This document shows positions 6,061-14,289 of a stretch of 19,380 nt of DNA, one piece after another (position 1 is the first letter of the stretch; each line of letters starts with the position of its first letter). This stretch comes from an uncultured Collinsella sp. (GTDB taxonomy: Bacteria; Actinomycetota; Coriobacteriia; Coriobacteriales; Coriobacteriaceae). Location of the stretch: positions 1-19,380 of the forward strand of contig CAAENY010000121.1 of NCBI GenBank assembly GCA_900757465.1, given 5' to 3'. The notes beneath the pieces are model-generated. The model worked only from the letters and a program-made list of their open reading frames with translations. It was not told where the DNA came from and did not search any database. The translations under genes were made by a program, and so were the position numbers.

Positions 6061-7722
6061 TTACTCCTGCTCGGACTCCTCAGCCTGCTTACGGCTGCGG
6101 ATGAGGTGCGCCACGCCGATGCACAGCACCGCGCCACCAGCGATCCAAGTGAAGGTCACGCCGTTAAGGCCGGTGAGAGGAAGACCGGAGCCCTGCTTGT
6201 TTTTGACGATCAAGGCAGCAGTGCCGTTGTCCGTGTTGGTCGTGTCAACCTCGACCAAATTGGAACCCTTGGTGCTCGTATCGACCGTAATCTTGTTATC
6301 TTCCTCTCCCTCTGCATGGTTGAATCCATAGGCTCTGATGGTGAAGGTGAAATCGGGGATGGTGTTGTAGCCGGCGAGCGTATGGGTCTCCTTGACGGTG
6401 TAGGTGCCGGCATCGAGGCCCTTGACGTAAATCTCGCCGGAGTCGGTGGTCGTGAACTCATAAGCCTCAGTACCGAGGGAGCCATTCTTCTGGACATACC
6501 TGCCCTTGGATGCAGTATCGTCGGGATCAGTGGCACAGATGGTGAACTTTACGCCCGTAAGTTTCTTATTCTCATCCGTCGCGTCCTTCTTGACGAGCTT
6601 GAGCGCATAGGTGTAGTCGCGCACGGTGTCGGACACAGACTCACCCCGGGAATCGTGGCCAGGGTTGTTGGAGTAGATGAGCTTGACGGTGTTGGAGTTG
6701 CCCGTGTCACCGACAACGACATGCTGGGACTTCGTCGGGTCGAGCTTGGCGCTGTACGTGACAACGACCCTTGTGCCCTCGCCGGCAATGACACCGGCCG
6801 CCTTGGCGGCAACCTTAAGATCGTCAAACTTTACGCTCAAGACCGTTCTGCCATTTGAATCGGGATTAGACACGGTCACAGAAGTAGGCGTGATCTGAGT
6901 CTCACCAATCACGGCCTTGACAGTGGACTCATTAACAGTCAAACCGGCAGACAGCTCATCGTGGAACTCATAATAGTAGGTGCTGAACGTGTCGACATTG
7001 CTTGCAACCGTGCCGGTCAGTTTGTACTGAACGGTCTGACCCATCTGGGAGTCCGCCTTGTCCTTCCAGTCGTTGTCCGCACCATCGTCCAAGACCTGCT
7101 TCGTCACGGTCGGGATGCTCGTCTTCTCGGTAACCTCCACTGCGCCGCCGCCCACGACCGCAAAGATCGGCGAGGTACCGGTCTGCTTCTCATTCGTATT
7201 GAGCGAGTTGGTATCGGTCATGAACAGGTAGTAGCCGGCTTTCGTAGTGGTGAAAGTGGAACCGGCAGCAAAGGAACTGCCCGTAGCGGTAACACTATTC
7301 TCTACAGCCAAAGCAATCTTGTTAAGGATGCTGCCCTGCGGCAAACTCGTGGTATTTGTGGTATTAGTGATCTTGGAAAGGTAGTCGGCAACATCAGAAG
7401 CGGTCGAGTCTTTGGTAATTCCAGGGGCGTTATTATTAACAAGCTCGCCCAGGACCGCAGTCCTTGCGGCAGGACTCGCCCACTCAACGTTGGACGTAAC
7501 CTTACCGGTCCTTCCGTCCATAACGTCAGCAGTAAAAATCGGATACGCCTTGAACGAAGTGGAGCCATTGCCCGCGGCCTTTTTAATCGTGAGCGAATAG
7601 CTGGGGGCGGTACCCTCCTCAGCAAACGCGATGGTCACCGGGGCCATCACGCCGCCGAAGCTCAGCGCCGCCGTGAGGCCTGCCGTCACTGCCAGGCGTG
7701 CGATGTTCTTGCTCATGCTCAT
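6061..7722 (-). CDS. LPXTG-anchored major pilin (SpaA/FctA type)
   Basis: A 553-residue secreted pilin. A signal peptide (about 1-35, ending near AFAEE) is followed by an N-terminal pilin domain (AYPIFTADVMDG...NVEWAS). A VEVTEK segment (195-200) sits where the pilin-motif lysine (VxVYPK-like) is expected, and IPTVTKQVLDD (near 208) opens an isopeptide-type domain. A C-terminal SpaA-like domain carries the E-box TYTVKETHTLAGY (Glu445). LPLTG (514-518), a hydrophobic helix and a basic tail form the sorting signal. The start at 7722 is favoured over 7788 because AGAGGA lies seven bases before it. It is paralogous to the preceding gene, with the same domain order. It is last in the operon, 108 bases after its neighbour; a short GC hairpin (7806-7824) in that gap may tune expression. 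Confidence 0.92.
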   Translation of the reverse strand: MSMSKNIARLAVTAGLTAALSFGGVMAPVTIAFAEEGTAPSYSLTIKKAAGNGSTSFKAYPIFTADVMDGRTGKVTSNVEWASPAARTAVLGELVNNNAPGITKDSTASDVADYLSKITNTTNTTSLPQGSILNKIALAVENSVTATGSSFAAGSTFTTTKAGYYLFMTDTNSLNTNEKQTGTSPIFAVVGGGAVEVTEKTSIPTVTKQVLDDGADNDWKDKADSQMGQTVQYKLTGTVASNVDTFSTYYYEFHDELSAGLTVNESTVKAVIGETQITPTSVTVSNPDSNGRTVLSVKFDDLKVAAKAAGVIAGEGTRVVVTYSAKLDPTKSQHVVVGDTGNSNTVKLIYSNNPGHDSRGESVSDTVRDYTYALKLVKKDATDENKKLTGVKFTICATDPDDTASKGRYVQKNGSLGTEAYEFTTTDSGEIYVKGLDAGTYTVKETHTLAGYNTIPDFTFTIRAYGFNHAEGEEDNKITVDTSTKGSNLVEVDTTNTDNGTAALIVKNKQGSGLPLTGLNGVTFTWIAGGAVLCIGVAHLIRSRKQAEESEQE

Positions 7723-7830
7723 CTTCTTTTCCTCTGCTTTCTGCTTGAAGTCCGTTTGATCTAAATCCGTCTGTCTGTGTCTTAGCATCTGCTTCGCTAC
7801 GTCTCGCCCCGCTCTCTGTGGGGCTGCCAG

Positions 7831-9501
7831 CTACTCTTTATGGCCGCCACCTCCCCGCTTGACCAGAAGCGCGACCACGATGAGCGCGGCTCCGGCGACC
7901 GCTGCGGCGGCCGCGGCGTACATTGCCATATCGCCAGTCGAGGGCATAAAGCCTCCGGTGGTAATGCTAGGGGGTGTGCCGGTGGGCGTGTTGATGAGCG
8001 ACGCCTCCAGGCTGCCCGTCGACCCGTCCGCGCTGTCGGCGCGCAGGGGCGACTCGGCCGTGATGGTGAGCTTGGGCTTGGCGGCGGCCACCTGGTCGAC
8101 GTCCAGGCCCTCGGCCTTGACCGTCGCGGAGCGCGTGCCCTCAAAGGCGGTGTAGCCCTTGGGCGCCTTGAGCTCGCGGACCTCCAGCTTGCCCGAGTCC
8201 ACGCCCGAGACGGCCACGCGGCCGTCCTCGCCCGTGGTGACGGTGGCCTTGCCTTCTGCATCCCACGTGCCGTCCGCCGTCAGCGTGCGACCACGGTCGT
8301 CGGCGATGCTCAGGACCGCCCCGGCAAGCGGTTTGTCACCGTCGCTGCCGCGCTTGGTGAGCGCGAGGTCCCAGGTGTAGGCGCACGCGTCATCGCTCGG
8401 CGTACGGGTGAAGCCGGCATCGCCGGACTGATCGGCAAAGGGAGAGCGCGGGTAGCGCAGGTAGGCCTCGTTGGGGTTGCCCTTCGCGATGCCGTGGTTG
8501 CACGCGCTGTTGAGTGGCGCGTTGTACACGGCGACCACGCGGGCGCCCGCGGCGAAGGCGTCGGCCCCGCCGAGCGCGGCGATGAGGTCGCCGGTGCGCA
8601 CGGTGAAGGTCTTACCGTCGGCCGCTACCTTGGTGGCGCACTGGGCCGTGATGTCGGTCCAGCCCTTCGCGGGCTCGGTGCCGGCGCGGCCGTCCTTACT
8701 GGTCTGGACCGCGTCAAAGCCGCCGTCCGCGCCCGCCGCCACGTACACGCGCATGCTCGCGGCCACCTTGGAGGGGTCGAGCCCCGCGCTCATGGTGTCG
8801 ACGAACCGCACCGCATAGGTGTCGTAGGCGGCAAGGCCCGCCGGGACCGTGGCAGAGAGGCGCCAGTACAGGTCGTCGGCGACCGTGGCGTCGGCGGCCT
8901 TCTGCCAGGCGGCGGTGCTGTCCTCCAGCACGTGCTTGGCGACCTTGGGCGTCGCCGCCTTGGGCTTGACGGTGACGACGCCGCCGCCGACCAGGGCCAT
9001 GATCGGCGCGGTGCCGGCCTCGCCCTGGGCGATGGCGTCGTCCTTAGCGACGATGAGCCAGTAGCCGCAGGGCAGCTCGGCCGCCGTGCCCGCGTTAAGG
9101 GCCACGGGCTCGGCGCCAGAGCTCTGGAGGGAACGAGCGAGCTGTGCGCTCAGCGCGCTCGTAAGGTGGGAATCGGTGTTGAGCCACTCGGCAGCTTCCT
9201 GCGCGGTGGTCTGGGAATTGGGCATGCCGGCGCTGTGCAGCACGGGCAGCGCGGCGTCGCGCACGGCGTCGCTTGCCCAGGCGAGGTCGGTGGCGATCTT
9301 GGCGTCGCTGTCGCCGTCGACGACGTTGGCGCTAAAGATCTGGTAGGCGTCGTAGCTGCTCGCCACGGTGCCGCTCACCGTGATGGAACCGGTCGAGGTC
9401 GGCGCGGCCTGCGCGGAAGCGGGGAACACAACCGCGCAGGTGCCGATCAGGAGGGCAAGCAGCGCAAACAAGATCGGGAAGGAGCAAACTTTCTTATTCA
9501 C
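7831..9501 (-). CDS. Sortase-anchored pilin with MPSTG sorting signal
   Basis: A 556-residue secreted pilin. The GTG at 9501 is chosen because GGGAGG lies about eight bases upstream; this makes the start overlap the preceding stop by eight bases, whereas longer readings begin inside the previous gene. Signal peptide about 1-32 (ending ASAQA). The N-terminal pilin domain (DAYQIFSANVVDGD...LAWASDAVRDA) mirrors the next gene. VTVKPK (176-181) is the likely pilin-motif lysine site, followed by TPKVAKHVLED. A SpaA-like domain ends in the E-box LEVRELKAPKGY. The sorting signal is MPSTG (519-523) plus a helix and KRGGGGHKE. Met in place of Leu is unusual. The gene is far more GC-rich than both flanking pilin genes. 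Minor or basal pilin is my best guess. Confidence 0.9.
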   Translation of the reverse strand: MNKKVCSFPILFALLALLIGTCAVVFPASAQAAPTSTGSITVSGTVASSYDAYQIFSANVVDGDSDAKIATDLAWASDAVRDAALPVLHSAGMPNSQTTAQEAAEWLNTDSHLTSALSAQLARSLQSSGAEPVALNAGTAAELPCGYWLIVAKDDAIAQGEAGTAPIMALVGGGVVTVKPKAATPKVAKHVLEDSTAAWQKAADATVADDLYWRLSATVPAGLAAYDTYAVRFVDTMSAGLDPSKVAASMRVYVAAGADGGFDAVQTSKDGRAGTEPAKGWTDITAQCATKVAADGKTFTVRTGDLIAALGGADAFAAGARVVAVYNAPLNSACNHGIAKGNPNEAYLRYPRSPFADQSGDAGFTRTPSDDACAYTWDLALTKRGSDGDKPLAGAVLSIADDRGRTLTADGTWDAEGKATVTTGEDGRVAVSGVDSGKLEVRELKAPKGYTAFEGTRSATVKAEGLDVDQVAAAKPKLTITAESPLRADSADGSTGSLEASLINTPTGTPPSITTGGFMPSTGDMAMYAAAAAAVAGAALIVVALLVKRGGGGHKE

Positions 9502-12500
9502 GACGCTTACCTCCCTTCGCATTCGCCTTGCGACGAATGTGCATCCAGGCCGCAGCAGCGCAAAGCACCGCCACGCCGGCAAGGTACGTCAGAGAGACGC
9601 CCGACATACCAGAAAGGGGCAGAGTGGTGGAGTAGGTGTTGGTAAAGGTGGAGACGGGAATGATGGTTGGGTCCGCACCGGCGGAGGTTTGAACCGCGAC
9701 GCCCTGCCCGTTCTCGCCAAGGGTGTTGCCCATGTCATCCTTCATCTGCGTAACGGTGGTAGAGGTGGTAAGACCGGTGTACTTGCCAGTGGTCTCATTC
9801 ATGACGGCCTTCACCGTGACGGCAACCTGGTACTCGGCCTTGGAGTAGCGGAGCTTATCGATGGCACCGGTGATAGGCGCGATCTCCTTCACCGTGTAGG
9901 TGTAGGTCCTGGCGTAGTCATCCGCCGTACCGGGGGTATCGGACAGGTGCGACTTGTTGAACGTCATGGCGCCAAAGGTCGCCGTGATGTTGTTGAGCTT
10001 GGCGGCGTCGGTCTCCCCTGCTGCGGGTGCAATGGAGAGGTCTGCCGGGTTAGGAATGGGCACGTTGGTTGCGTAATCCCCCGTAGCCTCGATGTTGAAG
10101 TCGAACGCAACGTATTTCCCGCTGGAATCCTTCGGCCAGTCCGTATTACGGACGGACTTAGTCACCGGGATTTCCACGGACGTGGTGGTGAGAGAATCGG
10201 AGATGTACGTAGTGCCCTCAACAATGCTCGGTTTCTTTCCCTCGGTCCACGCAATGGAACCGTCCGCCTTGGACACCGTGAACTCGTAGGTTGTCTGGTT
10301 CAGCTCGTAGCCAAACGGCGCCTGGGTCTCCGTGAGCGTGTACGTGCCCGGCAGCAGACCCTCGAGCTTGAACTTGCCATCGGCGGGATCAGAATCTGCC
10401 CACTTGTTGCTGACAGCTTCCGCATTCGTATCGTTATCAATCACAGTCAGGGATGCAGCGTCCGGAATTTCGGCACCATCGGCATCCTTTACCTTGGTAA
10501 GCGCCCACTCGGAACCAGCCAAAGGAGTGTGTCCCGTGTCGCTCTCCTCAACCTTGGTCCAAGACACCGTACCGGTGATCTTGGTGTTGGAGATGGCGCC
10601 CGTGGTGTTGGAATCATCGAATGAAACGAGCTTATTTCCGTTCACCGTGTCCACATGACCCTGAACATAGTTCACCTGCTCGCCGGTGTTGTTCATGGTT
10701 GCGTAGTAGATGGTGTCCGACTTCTGATAACCAGCCGGCGCCTTGACCTCGCGAATGTAGTACGTGAAGTAGTCTTTATCGTTGGGATCGCCAATTTTGG
10801 CCTTCTGATTCAAATAGTTGAACTGAAGCTCGCCATCATCCGAAGAGTAATCATTGGCACCGCCATCCGTTACCGTAACGATGGGATACGTTTCATTCTT
10901 GGCATCATCGACAGTGCCGTATATCGTCCACGAGGAACCAGAAAGCGGCGTCATGCCGTCCGCAGCGTCGACCTTGCTCCACGCAATGGCAGAGCCGTCC
11001 GGTGTATACGACCCAGACCACGGGAAGTTGTGACGCTCCTGATCCATATCGATGACGGAAGCCGAGTTACCCTCGAGATTTGTGAAGTTGTACGCGATCT
11101 TAGGGTTGTTCATCATGAAATCTTCGCCCACGTACACACGACCGTTGGTGGTCACATGGTCGTCGAAGCTTCCGTTGGGAACGAGAATCGATCCGAGCAT
11201 AGCAGCGGCGGGGTCATCGTCGGTCCACTTGCCGTCCCCGCCGCCATTGCCCCAGTCGCTTCTACCCTCGCCCGCAATGCCACCACGGATGGTGAGGCTC
11301 GTGGTATCGACAAAATTCCACATGATGGACTGGGAGGCCAGCGAGTATTTCGCGCGAAGGTCTTTATCGGCGTTACTCTCATAACCGCGAGATATTTCTG
11401 TATCGCCCCACCAGAAGCGCCAGCCATTGTGGAACTCGACAGGACCAGCACCTGTAACGTTCACGACAATGGATGCGCCTTCGGGGACATTGGTGAACTT
11501 AAAGTCGACGCCGCGGTAGTAGACGCCATCCTTCAAGTTGGAGAGCTCGGAACCGGCAATGGTGAAGACCTGTTGCATAGAAGTTCCATCGCCGGTAAAG
11601 GTGATAAGTCGCTCGGTGTTGCAAATCTTATAGTTCGGGATTCTGGTATCAAGCGCACCGGAAACAGACTTCTCACTACCATCGAAAGTGAGTGTATAGC
11701 TTGTTCCCTTGTTATCGTACTTGTTGATTGCGTAGCTGTTGTCGCTAATTGCGGAACCATCCGTAACTGTGCCGGTATTTGCAAACGAGGCGAGCTGTTT
11801 CGATAGCTTCGAGAGGTATCCATCTGCACCGTTGTAGCTCGAATAATCGTTACCGTTAACATTAGTCAAATCAACATTTTGATTGAACAGGTCGCTCTTC
11901 AGAGCATCCGAGCCCTCGAACCAATTACCTTGCTTTTTCACGACAGACTGGCGCCCGTTGTTAGCATTCGAATCCCAATAGGAATAGGTAATGGGACCGG
12001 CGATCTGCGCGGTATAGTCATAGCCAGGGTGGGAGTCAGTCTTTGTCGCCTTGCCGACCCAAGCACCCTTGGTCCAAGCACCAACCGTCGCAGTACCTGA
12101 GGTCGTTCCCTGACCGGTATTCATGTTCTCAATCAAGCTGTTTATGCCGGCGACCGCAAGCACCGTGCTTCCCTCCCTGGGACGAAACTGCGATCCAAAA
12201 CCAACGACGCCGAAACGGAAGCCCTGGCCGCCCCAACTCTCCTTGATAGGATTCATGGCCAGTTTGCCGTGGACCACGGTAAGGCCCTCCGCCTCAGCGG
12301 CATATGAGCCGGTGGGGGCGTTATTCGCATCAAGAGTGCTAGTTTTGTTCGGCTTACCACCGATGTACATGTCGCGGCCGACGTAGGTGGCCACGCCGGG
12401 ATCGGGGGTGGAGATATCGATATTCGTACCGATACCGATAGACGTGGGCTTGTAGATGCCCTTGTTCACAGTAGTAGCCGCGTTCGCAGAGGTGGCGGCG

Positions 12501-12739
12501 CTATTCTGGTTTTCGGCATCCTCGCTGGTGTTATCTACAGCAGCGGACTCACTTGAGGAACTCCCCGTTACAGCTTCCTCGGTAGAAACTGTCTGGGTGT
12601 CGTTGGCAATGGCCTGCGAGATTGGAGGCATGACGAGCGACAGTACCAGGCTCAACACGGAGGCTCCGAACAAAACGCCTGCCAGTACACGGCGCGTCGC
12701 TTTTTTACTCTGCTTAGTTTTTTCTGAATTCGCTTTCAT
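9494..12739 (-). CDS. Large sortase-anchored tip adhesin-like protein (choice-of-anchor A plus SpaA domains)
   Basis: A 1081-residue secreted protein, first in the pilus operon. The signal peptide (about 1-45) is followed by a Ser/Thr/Ala-rich linker (to about 95). A large region (about 110-560: ATYVGRDMYIGG, LTVVHGKLAMNP, ILVPNGSFDDH) resembles the choice-of-anchor A family, typical of cell-surface adhesins. Two SpaA/Cna-B-like domains follow, with E-boxes YYIREVKAPAGY (Glu664) and YTLTETQAPFGY (Glu804). A third FctA-like domain spans IPVTKSVRNTDWP (Lys861) to YTYTVKEIAP (Glu952). The sorting signal is LPLSG (1040-1044), a helix and a basic tail. The ATG at 12739 has GGAGGAG six bases upstream; the longer reading to 12829 would run into the promoter. 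The ligand is unknown. Position and domains suggest the pilus tip. Confidence 0.9.
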   Translation of the reverse strand: MKANSEKTKQSKKATRRVLAGVLFGASVLSLVLSLVMPPISQAIANDTQTVSTEEAVTGSSSSESAAVDNTSEDAENQNSAATSANAATTVNKGIYKPTSIGIGTNIDISTPDPGVATYVGRDMYIGGKPNKTSTLDANNAPTGSYAAEAEGLTVVHGKLAMNPIKESWGGQGFRFGVVGFGSQFRPREGSTVLAVAGINSLIENMNTGQGTTSGTATVGAWTKGAWVGKATKTDSHPGYDYTAQIAGPITYSYWDSNANNGRQSVVKKQGNWFEGSDALKSDLFNQNVDLTNVNGNDYSSYNGADGYLSKLSKQLASFANTGTVTDGSAISDNSYAINKYDNKGTSYTLTFDGSEKSVSGALDTRIPNYKICNTERLITFTGDGTSMQQVFTIAGSELSNLKDGVYYRGVDFKFTNVPEGASIVVNVTGAGPVEFHNGWRFWWGDTEISRGYESNADKDLRAKYSLASQSIMWNFVDTTSLTIRGGIAGEGRSDWGNGGGDGKWTDDDPAAAMLGSILVPNGSFDDHVTTNGRVYVGEDFMMNNPKIAYNFTNLEGNSASVIDMDQERHNFPWSGSYTPDGSAIAWSKVDAADGMTPLSGSSWTIYGTVDDAKNETYPIVTVTDGGANDYSSDDGELQFNYLNQKAKIGDPNDKDYFTYYIREVKAPAGYQKSDTIYYATMNNTGEQVNYVQGHVDTVNGNKLVSFDDSNTTGAISNTKITGTVSWTKVEESDTGHTPLAGSEWALTKVKDADGAEIPDAASLTVIDNDTNAEAVSNKWADSDPADGKFKLEGLLPGTYTLTETQAPFGYELNQTTYEFTVSKADGSIAWTEGKKPSIVEGTTYISDSLTTTSVEIPVTKSVRNTDWPKDSSGKYVAFDFNIEATGDYATNVPIPNPADLSIAPAAGETDAAKLNNITATFGAMTFNKSHLSDTPGTADDYARTYTYTVKEIAPITGAIDKLRYSKAEYQVAVTVKAVMNETTGKYTGLTTSTTVTQMKDDMGNTLGENGQGVAVQTSAGADPTIIPVSTFTNTYSTTLPLSGMSGVSLTYLAGVAVLCAAAAWMHIRRKANAKGGKRRE

Positions 12740-12828
12740 CGATGTCTCCTCCCCAAGAGACCGCGATCTTGCTCCTTCACTATCAAGCGTATCTGCGCAA
12801 TCTGTAATTGCGCTCGCTAAGTGATGCA

Positions 12829-12858
12829 ATTATAACGATTGTTTGAACATCTAAGCAA
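12829..12858 (-). promoter_or_regulatory. Pilus operon promoter
   Basis: On the minus strand TTGCTT (12853-12858) and TATAAT (12829-12834) are separated by 18 bases, about 90 bases before the adhesin start. The spacer contains one arm of the 13-bp inverted repeat (12839-12851), so whatever acts on that repeat would directly affect the promoter. Confidence 0.65.
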
Positions 12859-13142
12859 AAATACCGATAGTTTTGTAGCGAATTCTCAATTCTCTTGACA
12901 TTTGCTCGGATTTACCTTCGTTTATTCGCTATGAAATAGCTATTTCTACTGGTAATTAAGCCAGTTATCAGTTTTTTAATAGCATTTTATTTATTTGTAC
13001 AACATTTTGTTCAAGAGTGAACATCCTGTGAACGGTCGAAAATCGACCGTGAGCGGTAGGTCATTAACCGGGAGGAATATCCTACCAAACTGATGAGAAT
13101 ATCTTTAACCCATCGGTGGTTAGAAGCATGATGTTCAAACAA
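12839..13142. repeat. 13-bp perfect inverted repeat bounding an AT-rich control region
   Basis: TTGTTTGAACATC (12839-12851) is repeated in inverse as GATGTTCAAACAA (13130-13142), enclosing 278 bases. The enclosed DNA is AT-rich, holds no supported gene, and is dense in dyads. These are the palindrome GAAATAGCTATTTC (12933-12946), TGTTCA-AGAG-TGAACA (13008-13023), ACGGTCGA-AAA-TCGACCGT (13032-13050) and GGTAGG/CCTACC (13055-13086). A lone TTGACA (12895-12900) faces away from the pilus genes. This is consistent with either an invertible promoter segment or an extended operator array. The rest of the 12740-13244 gap is the adhesin leader and one family B repeat. Confidence 0.75.
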
Positions 13143-13197
13143 CTAAATTTGAATTTTCGCGCAGATTTTCGGTATCAATTCGCCCAAATCGCCTGAG

Positions 13198-13225
13198 ACC
13201 ACCACAAAGGCACCTGTCCCCTTTG
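13198..13225. repeat. Palindromic intergenic repeat, family B copy 2 (truncated)
   Basis: The left arm ACCACCACAAAGG (13198-13210) is intact, but only CCTTTG (13220-13225) of the right arm remains, around the loop CACCTGTCC. It lies 20 bases past the HAD phosphatase stop codon. It looks like a decayed copy of the element at 2728. Confidence 0.65.
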
Positions 13226-13244
13226 CGATGACTCTCCCCCGGCG

Positions 13245-14066
13245 CTACAGCAGATGCTCCTCGATAAAGATCGCGATGCCGTCCTCGTCGTTGCTCGCGG
13301 TTACAAAGTCCGCGGCGGCACGGGTGGCGTCGCTGCCGTTTGCCATGGCCACGCCCACACCGGCGTCAGCCACCATGCAGGTGTCGTTGTCCGCATCGCC
13401 AAACACGCAGATGTCCTGGAGCTCCATGTCGTTGAGCTCCGCCACGCGCACAAGGCCGCGCGTCTTGGACACGCGCGGATCCATGAACTCGTAGAGCCGC
13501 TGCGTGGTTTGCAGAGCCGCCGCCTTGACGGTGTCGTCGGCAAACGTCGATGCTCGCTCAATCACCCGCGGCATTACCTCGGGCGCCATGGTAAACATCA
13601 CCTTGGGCTGCGGCTCGCGCAAGAACTCGGCAAAATCGACCACCTGGTAGGGCACGCCGTCGACGCGCGACAGGTGCTCGACGCACGCGTTGCTCTCGGG
13701 CACGTAGAACACGCCGTCTCGGGGGCAGACGGGCGTTGCCGGAAGGTCCGCCATGTGCTTGCAGATGCGCGCGATGGTCTCGCCCGGCAGCGGATGGCTC
13801 AGCTCGTTGATGTCGTGCGCGCGGTCGATGACCTCGGCGCCACCGCAGCCCACGAGCACGTCAACCAGGCCTTCGATGCCCCAGAGCTCATACATGGCCT
13901 CGGTCGCGTGGGCGTCGCGCCCGGTGCACAGGCCAAAGAGCACGCCGCGCTCGCGCAGGGCGCGGATCGCCGCCACGGTGCGCGGGGACACCGTGTGCCG
14001 GCTCGTGAGCAGCGTGCCGTCGATATCGCAGAACACGGCTTTGATGTGGCTGAAGGTGGTGTCCAT
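13245..14066 (-). CDS. HAD-IIB (Cof-type) phosphatase
   Basis: A 273-residue cytoplasmic hydrolase of the haloacid dehalogenase superfamily, type IIB, which usually dephosphorylates sugar phosphates or cofactors. Motif I is VFCDIDGTL with nucleophile Asp14 and acid Asp16; motif II is the Thr of LCTGRD (48); motif IV is GDADND (223-228), which binds magnesium. The cap domain lies between. The ATG at 14066 has AAAGG five bases upstream. The longer reading to 14327 is rejected because it would translate two palindromic repeats. It is a single gene with its own promoter at 14122-14152 and a family B fragment after its stop. The substrate cannot be told from sequence. Confidence 0.9.
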   Translation of the reverse strand: MDTTFSHIKAVFCDIDGTLLTSRHTVSPRTVAAIRALRERGVLFGLCTGRDAHATEAMYELWGIEGLVDVLVGCGGAEVIDRAHDINELSHPLPGETIARICKHMADLPATPVCPRDGVFYVPESNACVEHLSRVDGVPYQVVDFAEFLREPQPKVMFTMAPEVMPRVIERASTFADDTVKAAALQTTQRLYEFMDPRVSKTRGLVRVAELNDMELQDICVFGDADNDTCMVADAGVGVAMANGSDATRAAADFVTASNDEDGIAIFIEEHLL

Positions 14067-14121
14067 GGGAGCCTTTCTGGGTTGTGCGGCGGTGTGGGGT
14101 GTATTCGTGAACGGCGTACAT

Positions 14122-14152
14122 GGTATACCAAGGCTCAGGCGCGACCTGTCAA
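14122..14152 (-). promoter_or_regulatory. Promoter of the HAD phosphatase gene
   Basis: On the minus strand a perfect TTGACA (14147-14152) precedes GGTATACC. Reading GGTATA as the -10 gives 17-bp spacing; TATACC gives 19. The -10 region is part of a 10-bp palindrome TGGTATACCA (14121-14130), which could also be an operator. The leader would be roughly 50 bases. Confidence 0.5.
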
Positions 14153-14159
14153 AGCAAAA

Positions 14160-14192
14160 CCGCCACAAAGGTGCCTGGCCCCTTTGTGGTGG
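14160..14192. repeat. Palindromic intergenic repeat, family B copy 3
   Basis: CCGCCACAAAGG (14160-14171) pairs with CCTTTGTGGTGG (14181-14192) with one mismatch, around the 9-base loop TGCCTGGCC. It sits directly upstream of the -35 of the HAD promoter, in the MFS-HAD spacer. Confidence 0.75.
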
Positions 14193-14227
14193 CTGGACCC
14201 GCAGGGTGGCCTGGCCCGGGGCGCAAT

Positions 14228-14286
14228 CCATCACAACATTCGACGTTTTTCGGCAAAATCGCGATTTTCGCTGAATGTTGTGATGG
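14228..14286. repeat. Palindromic intergenic repeat, family A copy 2
   Basis: CCATCACAACATTC (14228-14241) pairs perfectly with 14273-14286. Compared with the copies at 2636 and 18326, two stem positions differ and both differences are matched on the opposite arm, keeping the pairing. The loop retains CGTTTTTCGGCAAAATCGCG, as at 2636. It ends four bases before the MFS transporter stop codon. Confidence 0.85.
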
Positions 14287-14289
14287 TTT

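Noticed and set aside
7840..9645. A 601-codon open frame on the plus strand
   Set aside because: It lies opposite the GC-rich pilin gene, has no recognisable domain, and its composition (Gly, Arg, Ala, His) is that of an antisense frame in high-GC DNA.
12895..12900. TTGACA on the plus strand as a promoter
   Set aside because: No -10 hexamer is found at 15-19 bases, and no plus-strand gene follows.
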